Shown here one piece after another: positions 45,642 to 54,155 of a stretch of DNA of 64,000 nucleotides. Below the pieces are notes generated by a model that was not told the origin of the DNA, searched no databases, and saw only the letters and a list, made by a program, of their open reading frames with translations. The stretch covers positions 1 to 64,000 of the forward strand of contig NZ_WGLO01000001.1 in the NCBI RefSeq assembly GCF_016125515.1. Direction: 5' to 3'. Made by a program: the position numbers and the translations under genes. Origin of the DNA: Hyphomonas sp. GTDB lineage: Bacteria > Pseudomonadota > Alphaproteobacteria > Caulobacterales > Hyphomonadaceae. Numbering within the stretch: the stretch's first letter is position 1; every line of letters begins with the position of its first letter.

Positions 45642-45700
45642 ATTGAAAAACGATAATAACGGCCGAAGCGAGGTGCTCGCTGTTATTATCGATGGTCAAT
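45642..45700 (-). terminator. Long stem-loop, likely terminator of the photolyase gene
   Basis: CGATAATAAC (45651-45660) pairs with GTTATTATCG (45682-45691); inside, GCGAG-GTG-CTCGC gives a further hairpin, and outside ATTGA (45642-45646) pairs with TCAAT (45696-45700). On the minus strand the stem is followed by TTTTT, so it can terminate the photolyase message 53 bases after its stop. The AT-rich outer stem is unusual for this GC-rich genome; an operator or small element is the alternative. Confidence 0.55.
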
Positions 45701-45752
45701 ATGGAACGGGTTTGGGGTCAAACCGGATGGCAAACGCGAATCGCGCCGCCGG

Positions 45753-47291
45753 TCAGGAGGCCTGGGTGAGGCCGAAGTCGAGGTCGAGCTGTTGGACGAC
45801 GGTTTTGGGCGGGTTACGGCGCGGCGTGGCCCGCCGCGGGCGGCCTGCGAGACGAGCCTTGAAGTCATCAGCGGCCGCAGCCGGGGCGTGCGAGCGACGC
45901 ACGGCGGCGATCCGGGTGCGCGCCTCGTTCGCGGCGGCCATGTGGTCGACGATACGCATCGGATAGGTTTGGCCGAGCACAACGCCCGCGGCGGACAGGA
46001 ATTCCGGCGGCGCATCCCAGGGCGCGTGCAGAAAGGCATCGGGCAGGCGGGCAAGTTCCGGCACCCATTCGCGGATTAAGGCCCCGTCGGGGTCCTGCTC
46101 GCGCGATTGCTTGACCGGGTTGAAGATGCGCGGTGCGTCCACACCCGTCGCCGCCGCCTGGATTCGGGCCTGGGCATAGTGAATCGCCGGATCGAAATCC
46201 GTGAAGCGGGCCGCAATGCGCTCGGCCGGCAGGCGCCAGTCGAGCCACAGGTGATGCGAGACGAAACCCATCACCATCGCGCGTGTCTGGAAGTTCAACC
46301 AGCCGGTGGCCTTCAGGCTGCGCATGCAGGCGTCGAGGAAGGGAAAGCCGGTGCGGCCTTCGATCCAGGCTTCGAGGCGCGGATCGGAGGGCTCGGCGCG
46401 GGGGCGCAGGCCATCATGGGCGGGCTGCAGATTGCGGCTGTCGAGCGTGGTCTGCTCCTGCAGCATCTGCACGAACTGGCCGTGAAGCTTCAGGCTGGCG
46501 AGGAAAGCCTCCATCGACGCGGCGAAGGCGGCATCGCCCTGCTCAGCCGCGAGGCTGAGGGTGCGGCGTGCGGCCTGCCAGGCTTCGCGCAGGGACAGCG
46601 TGCCGAAGGTGAGATGGGCTGAAAGCCGCGAAGAGAGTTCCGCGCCGGCTTTCGGGTGCGCCAGACCTTCGGCATAGGATGGCCCGCGCGCCTCCAGGAA
46701 GGCGCGCAGGCAATCGACCCCGGCGCTTCGGCCGCCCGGCTGGCGGGCCGGACAGTCATCTGCGCCGAGGCCGAAATCTTTTGGCAGGGGCCAGTCCGGC
46801 GCTGTGAGCGCAGGCGAGCGGATCTGCTCGGGCGCCTTGCCGCGCGGCTCAGCCATGCGCCGATCCCAGCGGACCGACCAGCTTTCCCGGCCCGGCGGCA
46901 ATGCGGGCTGCTCGCGCATCGACACGCCGGCATTGCGGGCCCAGCGATAGACCGCCCGGTCGCGGCCCAATGCCCATTGCAGGCCGACTTCTTCATGCGC
47001 GTGAATGGCGTCGAGGCCGTGTTTCCCGTGCAGCGCCGAGAAGACCTCGGTGACTTCGCCGGTGCGCACCATCAGCCGGCTGCCGCGCGCCTGCAGGGCG
47101 GCGTCCAGCTCACGCAGCGAGTCCATGAGGAAATCGAACTGGCGGCGGGAAAGCTCCGGCTCGGCCCAATAGCCCGGCTCGAAAATGTAGAGGGGGATCA
47201 CCGGCGCGCCGCTCGCGACGGCGGCCAGCAGCGGGGCGTGGTCATGGACCCGGAGGTCCCGTTTGAACCAGACAAGGTGAACACCAGACAT
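45753..47291 (-). CDS. Cryptochrome/deoxyribodipyrimidine photolyase family protein
   Basis: A 512-residue flavoprotein. N-terminal antenna-type Rossmann domain (LVWFKRDLRVHDHAPL, residues 5-20), helical FAD domain with GRTGFPFLDACMRSLKATGWLNFQTRAMVMGFVSHHLWLDWR and DFDPAIHYAQARIQA, the conserved FAD and lesion region. A C-terminal basic extension (AGRPRRATPRRNPPKTVVQQL) of about 40 residues may bind DNA. Role: light-driven repair of UV dimers or blue-light sensing; which one cannot be told by eye. The start ATG at 47291 follows directly a LexA-type box; an ATG at 47309 in frame just upstream of the box is an alternative. Confidence 0.88.
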   Translation of the reverse strand: MSGVHLVWFKRDLRVHDHAPLLAAVASGAPVIPLYIFEPGYWAEPELSRRQFDFLMDSLRELDAALQARGSRLMVRTGEVTEVFSALHGKHGLDAIHAHEEVGLQWALGRDRAVYRWARNAGVSMREQPALPPGRESWSVRWDRRMAEPRGKAPEQIRSPALTAPDWPLPKDFGLGADDCPARQPGGRSAGVDCLRAFLEARGPSYAEGLAHPKAGAELSSRLSAHLTFGTLSLREAWQAARRTLSLAAEQGDAAFAASMEAFLASLKLHGQFVQMLQEQTTLDSRNLQPAHDGLRPRAEPSDPRLEAWIEGRTGFPFLDACMRSLKATGWLNFQTRAMVMGFVSHHLWLDWRLPAERIAARFTDFDPAIHYAQARIQAAATGVDAPRIFNPVKQSREQDPDGALIREWVPELARLPDAFLHAPWDAPPEFLSAAGVVLGQTYPMRIVDHMAAANEARTRIAAVRRSHAPAAAADDFKARLAGRPRRATPRRNPPKTVVQQLDLDFGLTQAS

Positions 47292-47292
47292 G

Positions 47293-47307
47293 GAACAAAC
47301 ATAGAAC
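47293..47307 (-). promoter_or_regulatory. LexA-type SOS box at the photolyase start
   Basis: Read on the coding strand the sequence is GTTC-TATGTTT-GTTC (plus strand GAAC 47293-47296 and 47304-47307, seven bases between), an exact match to the alphaproteobacterial LexA box GTTC-N7-GTTC with the AT-rich spacer typical of real sites. It ends one base before the ATG at 47291, where a bound repressor would block transcription. Implies DNA-damage induction of the photolyase. Confidence 0.68.
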
Positions 47308-47346
47308 ATCTGGCCCGGTGCCACAAGAGGCCGTGTCAGCGGCTGA

Positions 47347-48630
47347 GTGGCGCCGAACGCGCTGAGGCGGGACGTAATTTCGCGCAATCGTTCCGAAGGC
47401 GAAACGACTGCGATCAAAAGCCTGTGGAACTCGATGTGGATGGGCTGTGGGTTTCGGCAGATGGCGGCCGACGGGGAAGGCTTTTTCGAGCGCTCAGGCG
47501 GGCTGGGGGCAGGCGAACTGGCATCGCCGCGGCTTGACCGGCGTGCGGCGCATGCTGCGGCGTTCGGGCTGATGCTGCGCAATCCCGGCAAGTCAGCTGT
47601 GCGGGCGCTGACAGAAGGGCAACAGCGCGTCTTCGCGCAAGTTCTGGCGGCCGCCGGCATCGCGGGACTAATAGCGCCGGCGGCAGTCTGCACCTTCGCG
47701 GGCCTCGCCGAGATCCTCCTCTTCGCTTTGGTCTTGGGCTTCCGGATCTGGCTGTAAGTCAGCGGCTTTGCCGCCGCGCCTGCGGCGCCGCCGCTGGATG
47801 GGGAGGAAGAGTGGCCTGTCTACACTTTGCTGATCGCCTTGAAGGATGAAGCGGAGCCGGCGCCGCAGCTCGCGGCTGCGATCTGCGGGCTCGACTATCC
47901 GGCCGGACAGCTCGACGTGAAGCTTCTGATCGAGACGGGCGACACGGCGACCGCATTCGCGCTGCGCCGGCTACGCTGGCCCGAGGGCGCGGAGCTGCTG
48001 GTGGTGCCGCCAGGCCTGCCACGTACCAGGCCGCGCACCCTGAACTATGGGCTTGCGCGGGCACGTGGCGAGCAAATCGTGGTCTATGATGCCGAAGACC
48101 GTCCGCATCCGGATCAATTTAAGGCGGCGGTGCACGCCTTCCGGAGTGGCGGGGCGTCGCTTGCCTGTGTGCAGGCCCCGCGGGTGGGGGAGGGCCGGCG
48201 CGGTGAGGCCGTGCGCGAGATGGGGCTGGCCGGCTTTGTGTCGATGCAGTTGACGCTCGGCGCAGCGATCCTGTCGGCAATGGTGTAAGGCCCCTGGGCT
48301 GTCTGGTTGGCGCTATGCGCCTTTGTACCGGATCTGGCGATAGAGCCGGCTTTCCTGACGCTGGCAGCGGTGTCCTATGCGGCGGGCATCGCGATGGCCT
48401 TGGGGGCGCCGGGCCGGAAGGATTGGCGGCGCTGGGTTCTGGCGGTGAGCCTGCCGCTCGACTGAACGCTGCAATCGGCGGCGATGGTGCGGGCGATCTA
48501 CGGCTTGGCGCGTTGCCCGCACTTCTGGGCCAAAACGCCGCACCGGGTCGCCAGGCAGGCTTATCGTTCCGGATACGTAACGTTCCTGCTCCGTTCAAGC
48601 GCGACGATGGCGGGTTCTGACGCCGCGTGA
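47347..48630 (+). pseudogene. Decayed glycosyltransferase family 2 gene
   Basis: One reading frame runs through this region but is broken by stops at 47755 (TAA), 48286 (TAA) and 48463 (TGA), ending with TGA at 48628. Between them it still reads as a processive GT2: N-terminal helices (VLAAAGIAGLIAPAAVCTF), then WPVYTLLIALKDEAEPAPQL, LDYPAGQLDVKLLIE, LNYGLARARGEQIVVYDAED with the DAEDRPHPDQ sugar-nucleotide motif, and a C-terminal membrane part ending FWAKTPH. The catalytic middle (second Asp motifs and QxxRW) is missing after about residue 300, so a large in-frame deletion has also occurred. Related intact genes are large polysaccharide synthases. Confidence 0.8.
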
Positions 48631-48701
48631 GCGCTTGGCGGATGAGGAGGGGCGGCTTAGGATGCCCCCGACCAAAACACATCATCCGAGGGAGTGAGCC
48701 G

Positions 48702-49916
48702 ATGGCCTACGACAATGCCGAGCAACTCGAGGCGTTCCGCGCCGAGACCCGCAAATGGCTGGAAGAGAATTGCCCGCCCTCGATGCGTACGCCGATGCAG
48801 GATGACGAGATCGTCTGGGGCGGCCGCAATGCGACCTACAAGAACCCGGAGTCCAAGATCTGGCTCGACCGGATGGGCGATAAGGGATGGACCGCGCCGC
48901 ACTGGCCGAAAGAGTATGGCGGCGGCGGTCTGAACCGTGAGGAAGTCCGCGTGCTGGAGCAGGAAATGCGCCGCATCAAGGCGCGGCCGCCACTGTTCTC
49001 ATTCGGTCTCTGGATGTTCGGACCGGCGCTGCTCGAGTTCGGCAATCACGAACAGAAGCTGCGCTTCATTCCGGACATTGTGAAAGGCAAGATCCGCTGG
49101 TGCCAGGGCTATTCCGAGCCGGGCGCAGGCTCTGACCTCGCAGGTCTTCAGACGCGCTGCGAGGACAAGGGCGATCACTACCTGATCAACGGTCAGAAAG
49201 TGTGGACGTCGTACGCCGACAAGGCAGACTGGATCTTCTGCCTTGTGCGTACCGACACCTCGACCAAGCATGAAGGCATCAGCTTCATCCTGTTCGACAT
49301 GAAGAGCCCGGGCGTGGAAGCCCGTCCGATCCAGCTGATCTCCGGCGAGAGCCCGTTCTGCGAGACCTTCTTCACGGACGTGAAGGTTCCGAAGGACCAG
49401 CTGGTCGGCAAGGTCAATGGCGGCTGGGAGATCGCGAAACGCCTGCTGCAATTCGAACGCTCGTCCATCTCGGCCGGCGGTTTCGGTGGCACGGGCGGAT
49501 CGGGCATCCTCGGGCCGGAAGATTATGCCAAGCAGCATATCGGCACGGACGAGTCTGGCCGCATCGCCGACGGCGATCTTCGCGGGCGTATCACCGATCA
49601 CAAGATGTTCGCCAAGGCCTTCGCCCTGACCGTGCAGCGCCAGACTGAACAGGCAAAAGCCGGCCAGGCGGTCGGCCACACCGCCTCGATCCTCAAATAC
49701 GCCGCAGCCAAGATGAACCAGGACCGGCATGAACTGCTGATCGAAGCACTGGGCACGGAAGGCCTCGGCTGGGAAGGGGAAGGCTTCGACAAGAACGCCA
49801 AGAAAGTCACCCGCCAGTGGCTGCGCTCCAAGGGCAACTCCATCGAGGGCGGTACGTCCGAAATCAACCTCAATGTCATCGCCAAGCGGGTGCTGGGCCT
49901 GAAAGATCATCAGTAG
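48702..49916 (+). CDS. Acyl-CoA dehydrogenase, catalytic-type partner
   Basis: A 404-residue FAD enzyme: N-terminal helices, WCQGYSEPGAGSDLAGLQTRCE flavin motif near 135, LINGQKVWTSYADKADW, and a C-terminal domain with SIEGGTSEINLNVIAKRVLGL in which the Glu of EGGTSE occupies the catalytic-base position of medium-chain enzymes. It belongs with the steroid/long-side-chain type ACADs that work as heteromers. First of three tightly packed genes; GAGGGAG precedes the start. Confidence 0.9.
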   Translation: MAYDNAEQLEAFRAETRKWLEENCPPSMRTPMQDDEIVWGGRNATYKNPESKIWLDRMGDKGWTAPHWPKEYGGGGLNREEVRVLEQEMRRIKARPPLFSFGLWMFGPALLEFGNHEQKLRFIPDIVKGKIRWCQGYSEPGAGSDLAGLQTRCEDKGDHYLINGQKVWTSYADKADWIFCLVRTDTSTKHEGISFILFDMKSPGVEARPIQLISGESPFCETFFTDVKVPKDQLVGKVNGGWEIAKRLLQFERSSISAGGFGGTGGSGILGPEDYAKQHIGTDESGRIADGDLRGRITDHKMFAKAFALTVQRQTEQAKAGQAVGHTASILKYAAAKMNQDRHELLIEALGTEGLGWEGEGFDKNAKKVTRQWLRSKGNSIEGGTSEINLNVIAKRVLGLKDHQ

Positions 49917-49920
49917 TCCG

Positions 49921-50547
49921 ATGATCGAGTTCTGGTTCGAGTTCGCCTCAACCTATTCCTACCCGGCAGCCATGCGGATCGAGAAGGTCGCGGGCGCTGC
50001 AGGACTGGATGTGGTGTGGAAGCCGATGCTGCTCGGACCGCTGTTCCAGGCCCAGCAGGGCCTGAAGGACAGCCCCTTCAATGCGTTCCCGGTGAAGGGC
50101 CGTTACATGTGGCGCGATCTGGAACGGACCTGCATCGATGACGGCTTGCCGCTGAACAAGCCGGCGATCTTTCCGCAGAACGGGCTGAAGGCGGCGCGCA
50201 TTGTGCTGGCCCTGCCATTGTCGGCGCGGCCGGATTTCGTGCGCGCGGTCTACCGCGCGAACTTCGTCGAGGGCGAAGTGATTTCGGATGACGGCTTCCT
50301 TGAGGGCCTGCTGATCCGGCTCGGCCATTCGCCGGACGGCGTGATGGCACGCGCCAGCAGCGATGCGGTGAAGGCCGAACTGAAAAAGAATACCGAAGAG
50401 GCGGCCGCGCGCGGCGTGTTCGGTGCGCCGACCTTCTTCGCGCCGGACGGCGAAATGTTCTGGGGCAATGACCGGCTGGAGCAGGCCGTGCGTTGGGCCC
50501 GCAAAGTCAAAAACGTATCAATGGACACAAAGGTGGACGCAACATGA
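49921..50547 (+). CDS. 2-Hydroxychromene-2-carboxylate isomerase / DsbA-fold GST-kappa protein
   Basis: A 208-residue thioredoxin-fold protein starting IEFWFEFASTYSYPAAMRIEKVA, with the Ser of the TYSYP region standing where DsbA has its CxxC, PLFQAQQGLKDSPFN and the cis-Pro motif RGVFGAPTFFAPDGEMFWGNDRL. The family includes naphthalene-pathway isomerases and kappa GSTs. It lies 4 bases after one ACAD and its stop overlaps the start of the next (ATGA), so it likely acts on the same CoA-linked or aromatic intermediate. Confidence 0.83.
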   Translation: MIEFWFEFASTYSYPAAMRIEKVAGAAGLDVVWKPMLLGPLFQAQQGLKDSPFNAFPVKGRYMWRDLERTCIDDGLPLNKPAIFPQNGLKAARIVLALPLSARPDFVRAVYRANFVEGEVISDDGFLEGLLIRLGHSPDGVMARASSDAVKAELKKNTEEAAARGVFGAPTFFAPDGEMFWGNDRLEQAVRWARKVKNVSMDTKVDAT

Positions 50548-51680
50548 GTTTTATCCTCACCGAAGATCAGGAAATGCTGCGCGAAACGGCGATGGCGTTT
50601 GCCCGCGATGAGATGCCCGTCTCGCACCTGCGCAACCTTCGCGACTCGGGCGCCAACGGGAACGACCCCGCGACGCGCAAGAAGCTGGCAGAGCTTGGCT
50701 TCTTCGGCGTGATCATTCCGGATGAACCGGGCGGCGAGACGTTCGGCCTCACCGGCCTTGGCCAGATCCTGGAAGCGCAGGGCCGCACGCTGGCGGCAAC
50801 GCCGCTGCTGCAGACGGCCCTGATCGCTGCCTCGGCGCTGCAGCTGGGCGGCACGCCGGCGCAGAAGGCCGAGTGGCTGGCGAAGATCGCGGCCGGCGAA
50901 GCCACATTCGCGCTGGCGCTGGACGAGACGGCGCATTTCTCGCCGCACAATATCTCCACCGAAGCGGAGCGTGACGGCCAGGGCTTCACGCTGAACGGCC
51001 TGAAGAAATACGTGCCTGATGGGCACTATGCCGACATGTTCATCGTCGTTGCGCGCACGTTCGGCGAAGCCGGTGACCGGCATGGCATCAGCCTGTTCCT
51101 CGTGCCGCGCGGCGCGAAGGGGGTAACGGTCGAGCCGTTGAAGACGGTCGACAGCCACGGCGCTGCGCATGTCAATTTCGACGGCGTGCATGTGCCGGAG
51201 TCGGCGCTGCTCGGACCCGCGGACGAAGGCGCCGACATTCTTGATCCGGTGCTCGACCGGGCGGCGATCGGCATGGCGGCCGAGATGCTCGGCTCTGCCC
51301 AGGCGGCGTTCGACATGACGCTCGAATACCTGAACAGCCGCAAGCAGTTCGGCCAGCTGATCGGCTCGTTCCAGGCGCTTCAGCACCGGGCCGCCAAGAT
51401 GTTCACCGAGCTGGAGATGACGCGTTCCTGCGTTGCGGCGGCGCTGGATGCGGCGGATGCGGGCAAGACCGATCTCGCCGAACTCGCCAGCCTCGCCAAG
51501 GCGAAGGCCGGCGAACTCGTGCATATGGTGTCGAATGACTGCGTACAGATGCACGGCGGCATCGGCATGACCGACGCAGCCGAGCCGGGCTTCTACATGA
51601 AGCGCGCCCGCGTGCAGGAAGCACTTTACGGCTCGGCCAGCTGGCACCGCGACCGGTATGCGAAGCTGAACGGGTTCTGA
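50544..51680 (+). CDS. Acyl-CoA dehydrogenase, second partner lacking the canonical catalytic Glu
   Basis: A 378-residue ACAD-fold protein: ILTEDQEMLRETAMAFARDEMP, LDETAHFSPHNISTEAERDG, KKYVPDGHYADMFIVVART and MHGGIGMTDAAEPGFYMKRA. At the place where active enzymes read YEGT or IEGGTSE this protein has ALYGSASWHRDRYAKL, so the usual base is absent. That, and the pairing with the gene at 48702, fits an alpha2beta2 ACAD in which only one chain is catalytic. Start overlaps the preceding stop. Confidence 0.86.
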   Translation: MSFILTEDQEMLRETAMAFARDEMPVSHLRNLRDSGANGNDPATRKKLAELGFFGVIIPDEPGGETFGLTGLGQILEAQGRTLAATPLLQTALIAASALQLGGTPAQKAEWLAKIAAGEATFALALDETAHFSPHNISTEAERDGQGFTLNGLKKYVPDGHYADMFIVVARTFGEAGDRHGISLFLVPRGAKGVTVEPLKTVDSHGAAHVNFDGVHVPESALLGPADEGADILDPVLDRAAIGMAAEMLGSAQAAFDMTLEYLNSRKQFGQLIGSFQALQHRAAKMFTELEMTRSCVAAALDAADAGKTDLAELASLAKAKAGELVHMVSNDCVQMHGGIGMTDAAEPGFYMKRARVQEALYGSASWHRDRYAKLNGF

Positions 51681-51700
51681 TTTCCGGATCAACTTTAAAA

Positions 51701-51737
51701 AAAATCGCCGCCTCGGACCAGCCGGGGCGGCGATTTT
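51701..51737. terminator. Bidirectional intrinsic terminator
   Basis: AAAATCGCCGCC (51701-51712) pairs with GGCGGCGATTTT (51726-51737). T-rich sequence follows on plus (TTTTCGTTT) and an A-run precedes it (TTTTT on minus), so it ends both the ACAD operon and the convergent DUF2853 gene. Confidence 0.85.
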
Positions 51738-51755
51738 CGTTTGGGAAGTTGAGGG

Positions 51756-52118
51756 TCAGGCCGCTTTCAGGGCCGCCGCCTTTTTCAATTCCTTGGCCAC
51801 AAGGTAGTAGACCACGGGGCGGTGCTTCGCGCGCACGGCGCGGCCGTATTTCTCGACCGCAGCCTTGAGGGCGGCGTGGCCTTTTGCTTCGTCGGTGACG
51901 CCGAGCTTCTTCACGATGAAGCTGGTCCGTACACGTTCCATCTCGTCCTTGTTCGACGCGGCAACCGTGGCCGAGTCGGATTTGTAGATCGAAGGGCCGC
52001 TCGCCTTGACGCATGCATCAAGCAGCGCAAGATCCGGCCTTGCTTCTCCGACCTTTTCCTTCAGGTCTGCGATGTACTTCTCGACAAGCAGTTCCTTCGC
52101 ACTGGGCGCTTTCGCCAT
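51756..52118 (-). CDS. DUF2853 family protein
   Basis: A 120-residue, Lys/Ala-rich, all-helical protein: KELLVEKYIADLKEKVGEARPDLALLDACVKASGPSIYKSDSATVA matches the DUF2853 family, found mostly in alphaproteobacteria and bacteroidetes. Function unknown. GGAAAA precedes the start. Own 162-bp upstream region. Confidence 0.82.
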   Translation of the reverse strand: MAKAPSAKELLVEKYIADLKEKVGEARPDLALLDACVKASGPSIYKSDSATVAASNKDEMERVRTSFIVKKLGVTDEAKGHAALKAAVEKYGRAVRAKHRPVVYYLVAKELKKAAALKAA

Positions 52119-52241
52119 GGGGTGTTTTCCTTTTCTGGTTTGTCTGCCTTGGCTCCATAAAGGAGCGTGACAATGCGTTGGGAGGCGGAGCTATTGCCCC
52201 GCCTCCCCTTAAGACGCCAGTTTGACGCAAGGATCAACCTT

Positions 52242-52263
52242 TTTTGACCCAGCGGTCAAAAAC
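52242..52263. promoter_or_regulatory. Inverted repeat TTTTTGACC-CAGC-GGTCAAAAA
   Basis: A perfect 9-bp inverted repeat with a 4-bp spacer lies 18 bp behind the SIMPL gene stop and about 125 bp upstream of the DUF2853 start. On the minus strand the stem is followed by A, not T, arguing against a terminator. A TTGACC in its arm could be a -35 element. It may be an operator for the DUF2853 gene. Confidence 0.35.
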
Positions 52264-52280
52264 GATCCGTATAAAGAATA

Positions 52281-53180
52281 TTACTGCTCGATCTTGTAGA
52301 TCATGCAGACACTGGACGAAACGCCTTGCGTCTTGTCATCCGAAGGCAGGTTCAGCGAGTCGATATCTGCCTGCGTGATGGTGACCTGACGGCCGCCAAC
52401 CATGCCGGACGCCACAGGTGCGGGCGGCGGCGGAGGTGGCGGGGGCGGCGCGTAAGCCGGCGCGGCGCGGTAATAGTCATAGTCGGAGCCAGAAGATGAG
52501 GCCCAGCTACCCAGGCACGGGCCGGAGCCTTCCTGCACGACCATCAGCTTGCCGAGCTTGGCACCGCTGGCAGCGGCCGTGGCCTTGGCGCGCGCGGCGC
52601 CGTCCTTCACGGCGGCCTCATAGGCCTCGCGGTTCAGCTCGGTCGTGCGTTCCAGATAGGTCGAGAGGCCCGACGAGTTTTCCGGGCCAAGCGCCAGAGC
52701 GCCGGCACGGGCCGTTCCGGCCTTCGACACATCCACTACCATCACGCTCAGCGTGACGCGGGCTTCATAGGCGCGGATCTTGTCCGAGCGCTCATTATCG
52801 ATGCGGTTGCCGTCTTTGTCCTTGTACTGCTCATACAGCGCCGTCACGTTGACCGAGGACTGGATCACCGAGTCCTTGCCGGCGGCTTTCTTGATCGTGT
52901 CATAGGCGAGCCGGCCGCGCTCGACGGCAAGCTGCATGGCCTTTTTCGAATCCTTGTCGGTTTCTAGATAGGTGACGCTGAACGAGGCGCGGTTCGGGGC
53001 CACCTGCATATCTGCGCGGCCCATGGCTTCGATGACCGGTACGCGGGTCCAGTAGGGCGTGGTGAATGCCTGGTCCTGGAAGTCGGGCGCGCCTTGCGCC
53101 AGGGCCGGCAGGAAGGCGGTGGCCGCGCAAGCGGCGGCGACGCTGCCCGTGAGACGGGTCAGGAAAGTGCGATGAGTCAT
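52281..53180 (-). CDS. SIMPL-domain secreted protein (DUF541)
   Basis: A 299-residue protein: signal peptide to about residue 29 (ATAFLPALAQG), then the SIMPL/DUF541 domain (VIEAMGRADMQVAPNRASFSVTYLETDKDSKKAMQLAVE) to about residue 200, followed by a run of nine prolines and an Ala/Pro stretch that leads to a final 40-residue segment with one Cys. SIMPL proteins are periplasmic; some bind outer-membrane-associated targets. Start 53180 has GGGGAAA upstream; a second ATG at 53192 is possible. Confidence 0.83.
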   Translation of the reverse strand: MTHRTFLTRLTGSVAAACAATAFLPALAQGAPDFQDQAFTTPYWTRVPVIEAMGRADMQVAPNRASFSVTYLETDKDSKKAMQLAVERGRLAYDTIKKAAGKDSVIQSSVNVTALYEQYKDKDGNRIDNERSDKIRAYEARVTLSVMVVDVSKAGTARAGALALGPENSSGLSTYLERTTELNREAYEAAVKDGAARAKATAAASGAKLGKLMVVQEGSGPCLGSWASSSGSDYDYYRAAPAYAPPPPPPPPPAPVASGMVGGRQVTITQADIDSLNLPSDDKTQGVSSSVCMIYKIEQ

Positions 53181-53284
53181 GTATTTCCCCATGAAGACGT
53201 GTGTCTGACAGCTGCCGCGCATCACGCTGCAACGGTCAAACTATCTGCGTCTTAATGTGTCGGCACAATGACCCTTGAGGGGCG

Positions 53285-53761
53285 TTATCCGTTCGCTTCG
53301 GACTGGAGCTGGGTGTAGCGCTCGATGCCGACCCGCTCGATCAGCGAGAACTGCGTCTCAAGGTAGTCGACATGCTCTTCCTCGTTGTGGAGGATCTTGC
53401 CGAATAGGTCGCGGCTCACATAGTCGCGCACTTTCTCGCAATGCTCCATGGCGTCGCGGAGCACCGGAATGGCGATGTTCTCAAGCTTCAGGTCGCACTC
53501 GAGGATCTCCTGCACGCTCTCGCCGATATGCAGCTTGCCGAGGTCCTGCAGGTTTGGCAGGCCGCCCAGGAACAGCACGCGCTCGATCAGCCAGTCGGCA
53601 TGGTGCATTTCCTCGATCGATTCCTCGTGTTCCTTCTTGCTCAGCTTGGTCACGCCCCAATCCTTCAGCATGCGGGAGTGCAGGAAGTACTGATTGATGG
53701 CCGTCAGTTCGTTTTTGAGGGCGAGATTGAGGTATTCGATGACTTTCTTGTCGCCTTGCAT
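53285..53761 (-). CDS. bfr: Bacterioferritin
   Basis: A 158-residue ferritin-like protein storing iron in a 24-mer. The haem ligand Met52 is in IEEMHHADW; the di-iron ligands Glu18, Glu51, His54, Glu94, Glu127 and His130 all fit (KNELTAINQY, LECDLKLENIA, HNEEEHVDYL). AGGAG lies before the ATG. Its natural partner Bfd is 193 bp upstream on the same strand. Confidence 0.95.
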   Translation of the reverse strand: MQGDKKVIEYLNLALKNELTAINQYFLHSRMLKDWGVTKLSKKEHEESIEEMHHADWLIERVLFLGGLPNLQDLGKLHIGESVQEILECDLKLENIAIPVLRDAMEHCEKVRDYVSRDLFGKILHNEEEHVDYLETQFSLIERVGIERYTQLQSEANG

Positions 53762-53852
53762 GACGGCTCCTGTCGGCTGGGAGGTAGGGATATCTACGTA
53801 TCTTTATAGGCGAGCGCGCCGGCAGGTGCAACAAAAAATCCAATAAAATCAA

Positions 53853-53880
53853 TTGCATATGCAAGTGCGACACACTTGCA
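53853..53880. promoter_or_regulatory. Overlapping TTGCA palindromes in the bfr promoter region
   Basis: TTGCATATGCAA (53853-53864) is a perfect 12-bp palindrome and overlaps TGCAAGTG-CGACA-CACTTGCA (53860-53880), a perfect 8-bp inverted repeat. They stand about 90 bp upstream of bfr. The same TTGCA core recurs at the bfd start. An iron-responsive regulator (Fur/Irr class) is the natural candidate but the motif was not matched to a known box. Confidence 0.45.
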
Positions 53881-53954
53881 ATCAGGTGTACGCCCCATTC
53901 CGGCGCACGTCCGAACGGTTTGAATTGAAAGGGATTTACGAATGGCCCGCCTGC

Positions 53955-54155
53955 CTATTCGGCGGCGAGGACCTGCATTTGTGGAACGGCGCGGTCCATT
54001 TGTTCGGCGATCATTTCGCCGATCGTGGTGGTGCACTTCCCACAATTGATCTTGCAGCCATGGTGCGCCTGCACGGCTTTCGGGCTGCGCGCGCCCGAAT
54101 CAACGGCCTCGCGGACCGACCGGCAGTTGATTCGATTGCAGACGCAAATGATCAT
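53955..54155 (-). CDS. bfd: Bacterioferritin-associated ferredoxin
   Basis: A 66-residue [2Fe-2S] protein that reduces and releases iron from bacterioferritin. With the ATG at 54155 the cluster ligands fall at Cys4, Cys6, Cys38 and Cys41 (MIICVC and KINCGKC), the exact positions of canonical Bfd, which decides the start over two upstream ATGs (54164 and 54170). Shares its regulatory motif with bfr downstream. Confidence 0.9.
   Translation of the reverse strand: MIICVCNRINCRSVREAVDSGARSPKAVQAHHGCKINCGKCTTTIGEMIAEQMDRAVPQMQVLAAE

Noticed and set aside
45540-45700. Toxin-antitoxin locus or mobile element at the AT-rich stretch
   Set aside because: No second small ORF, transposase or target-site duplication visible.
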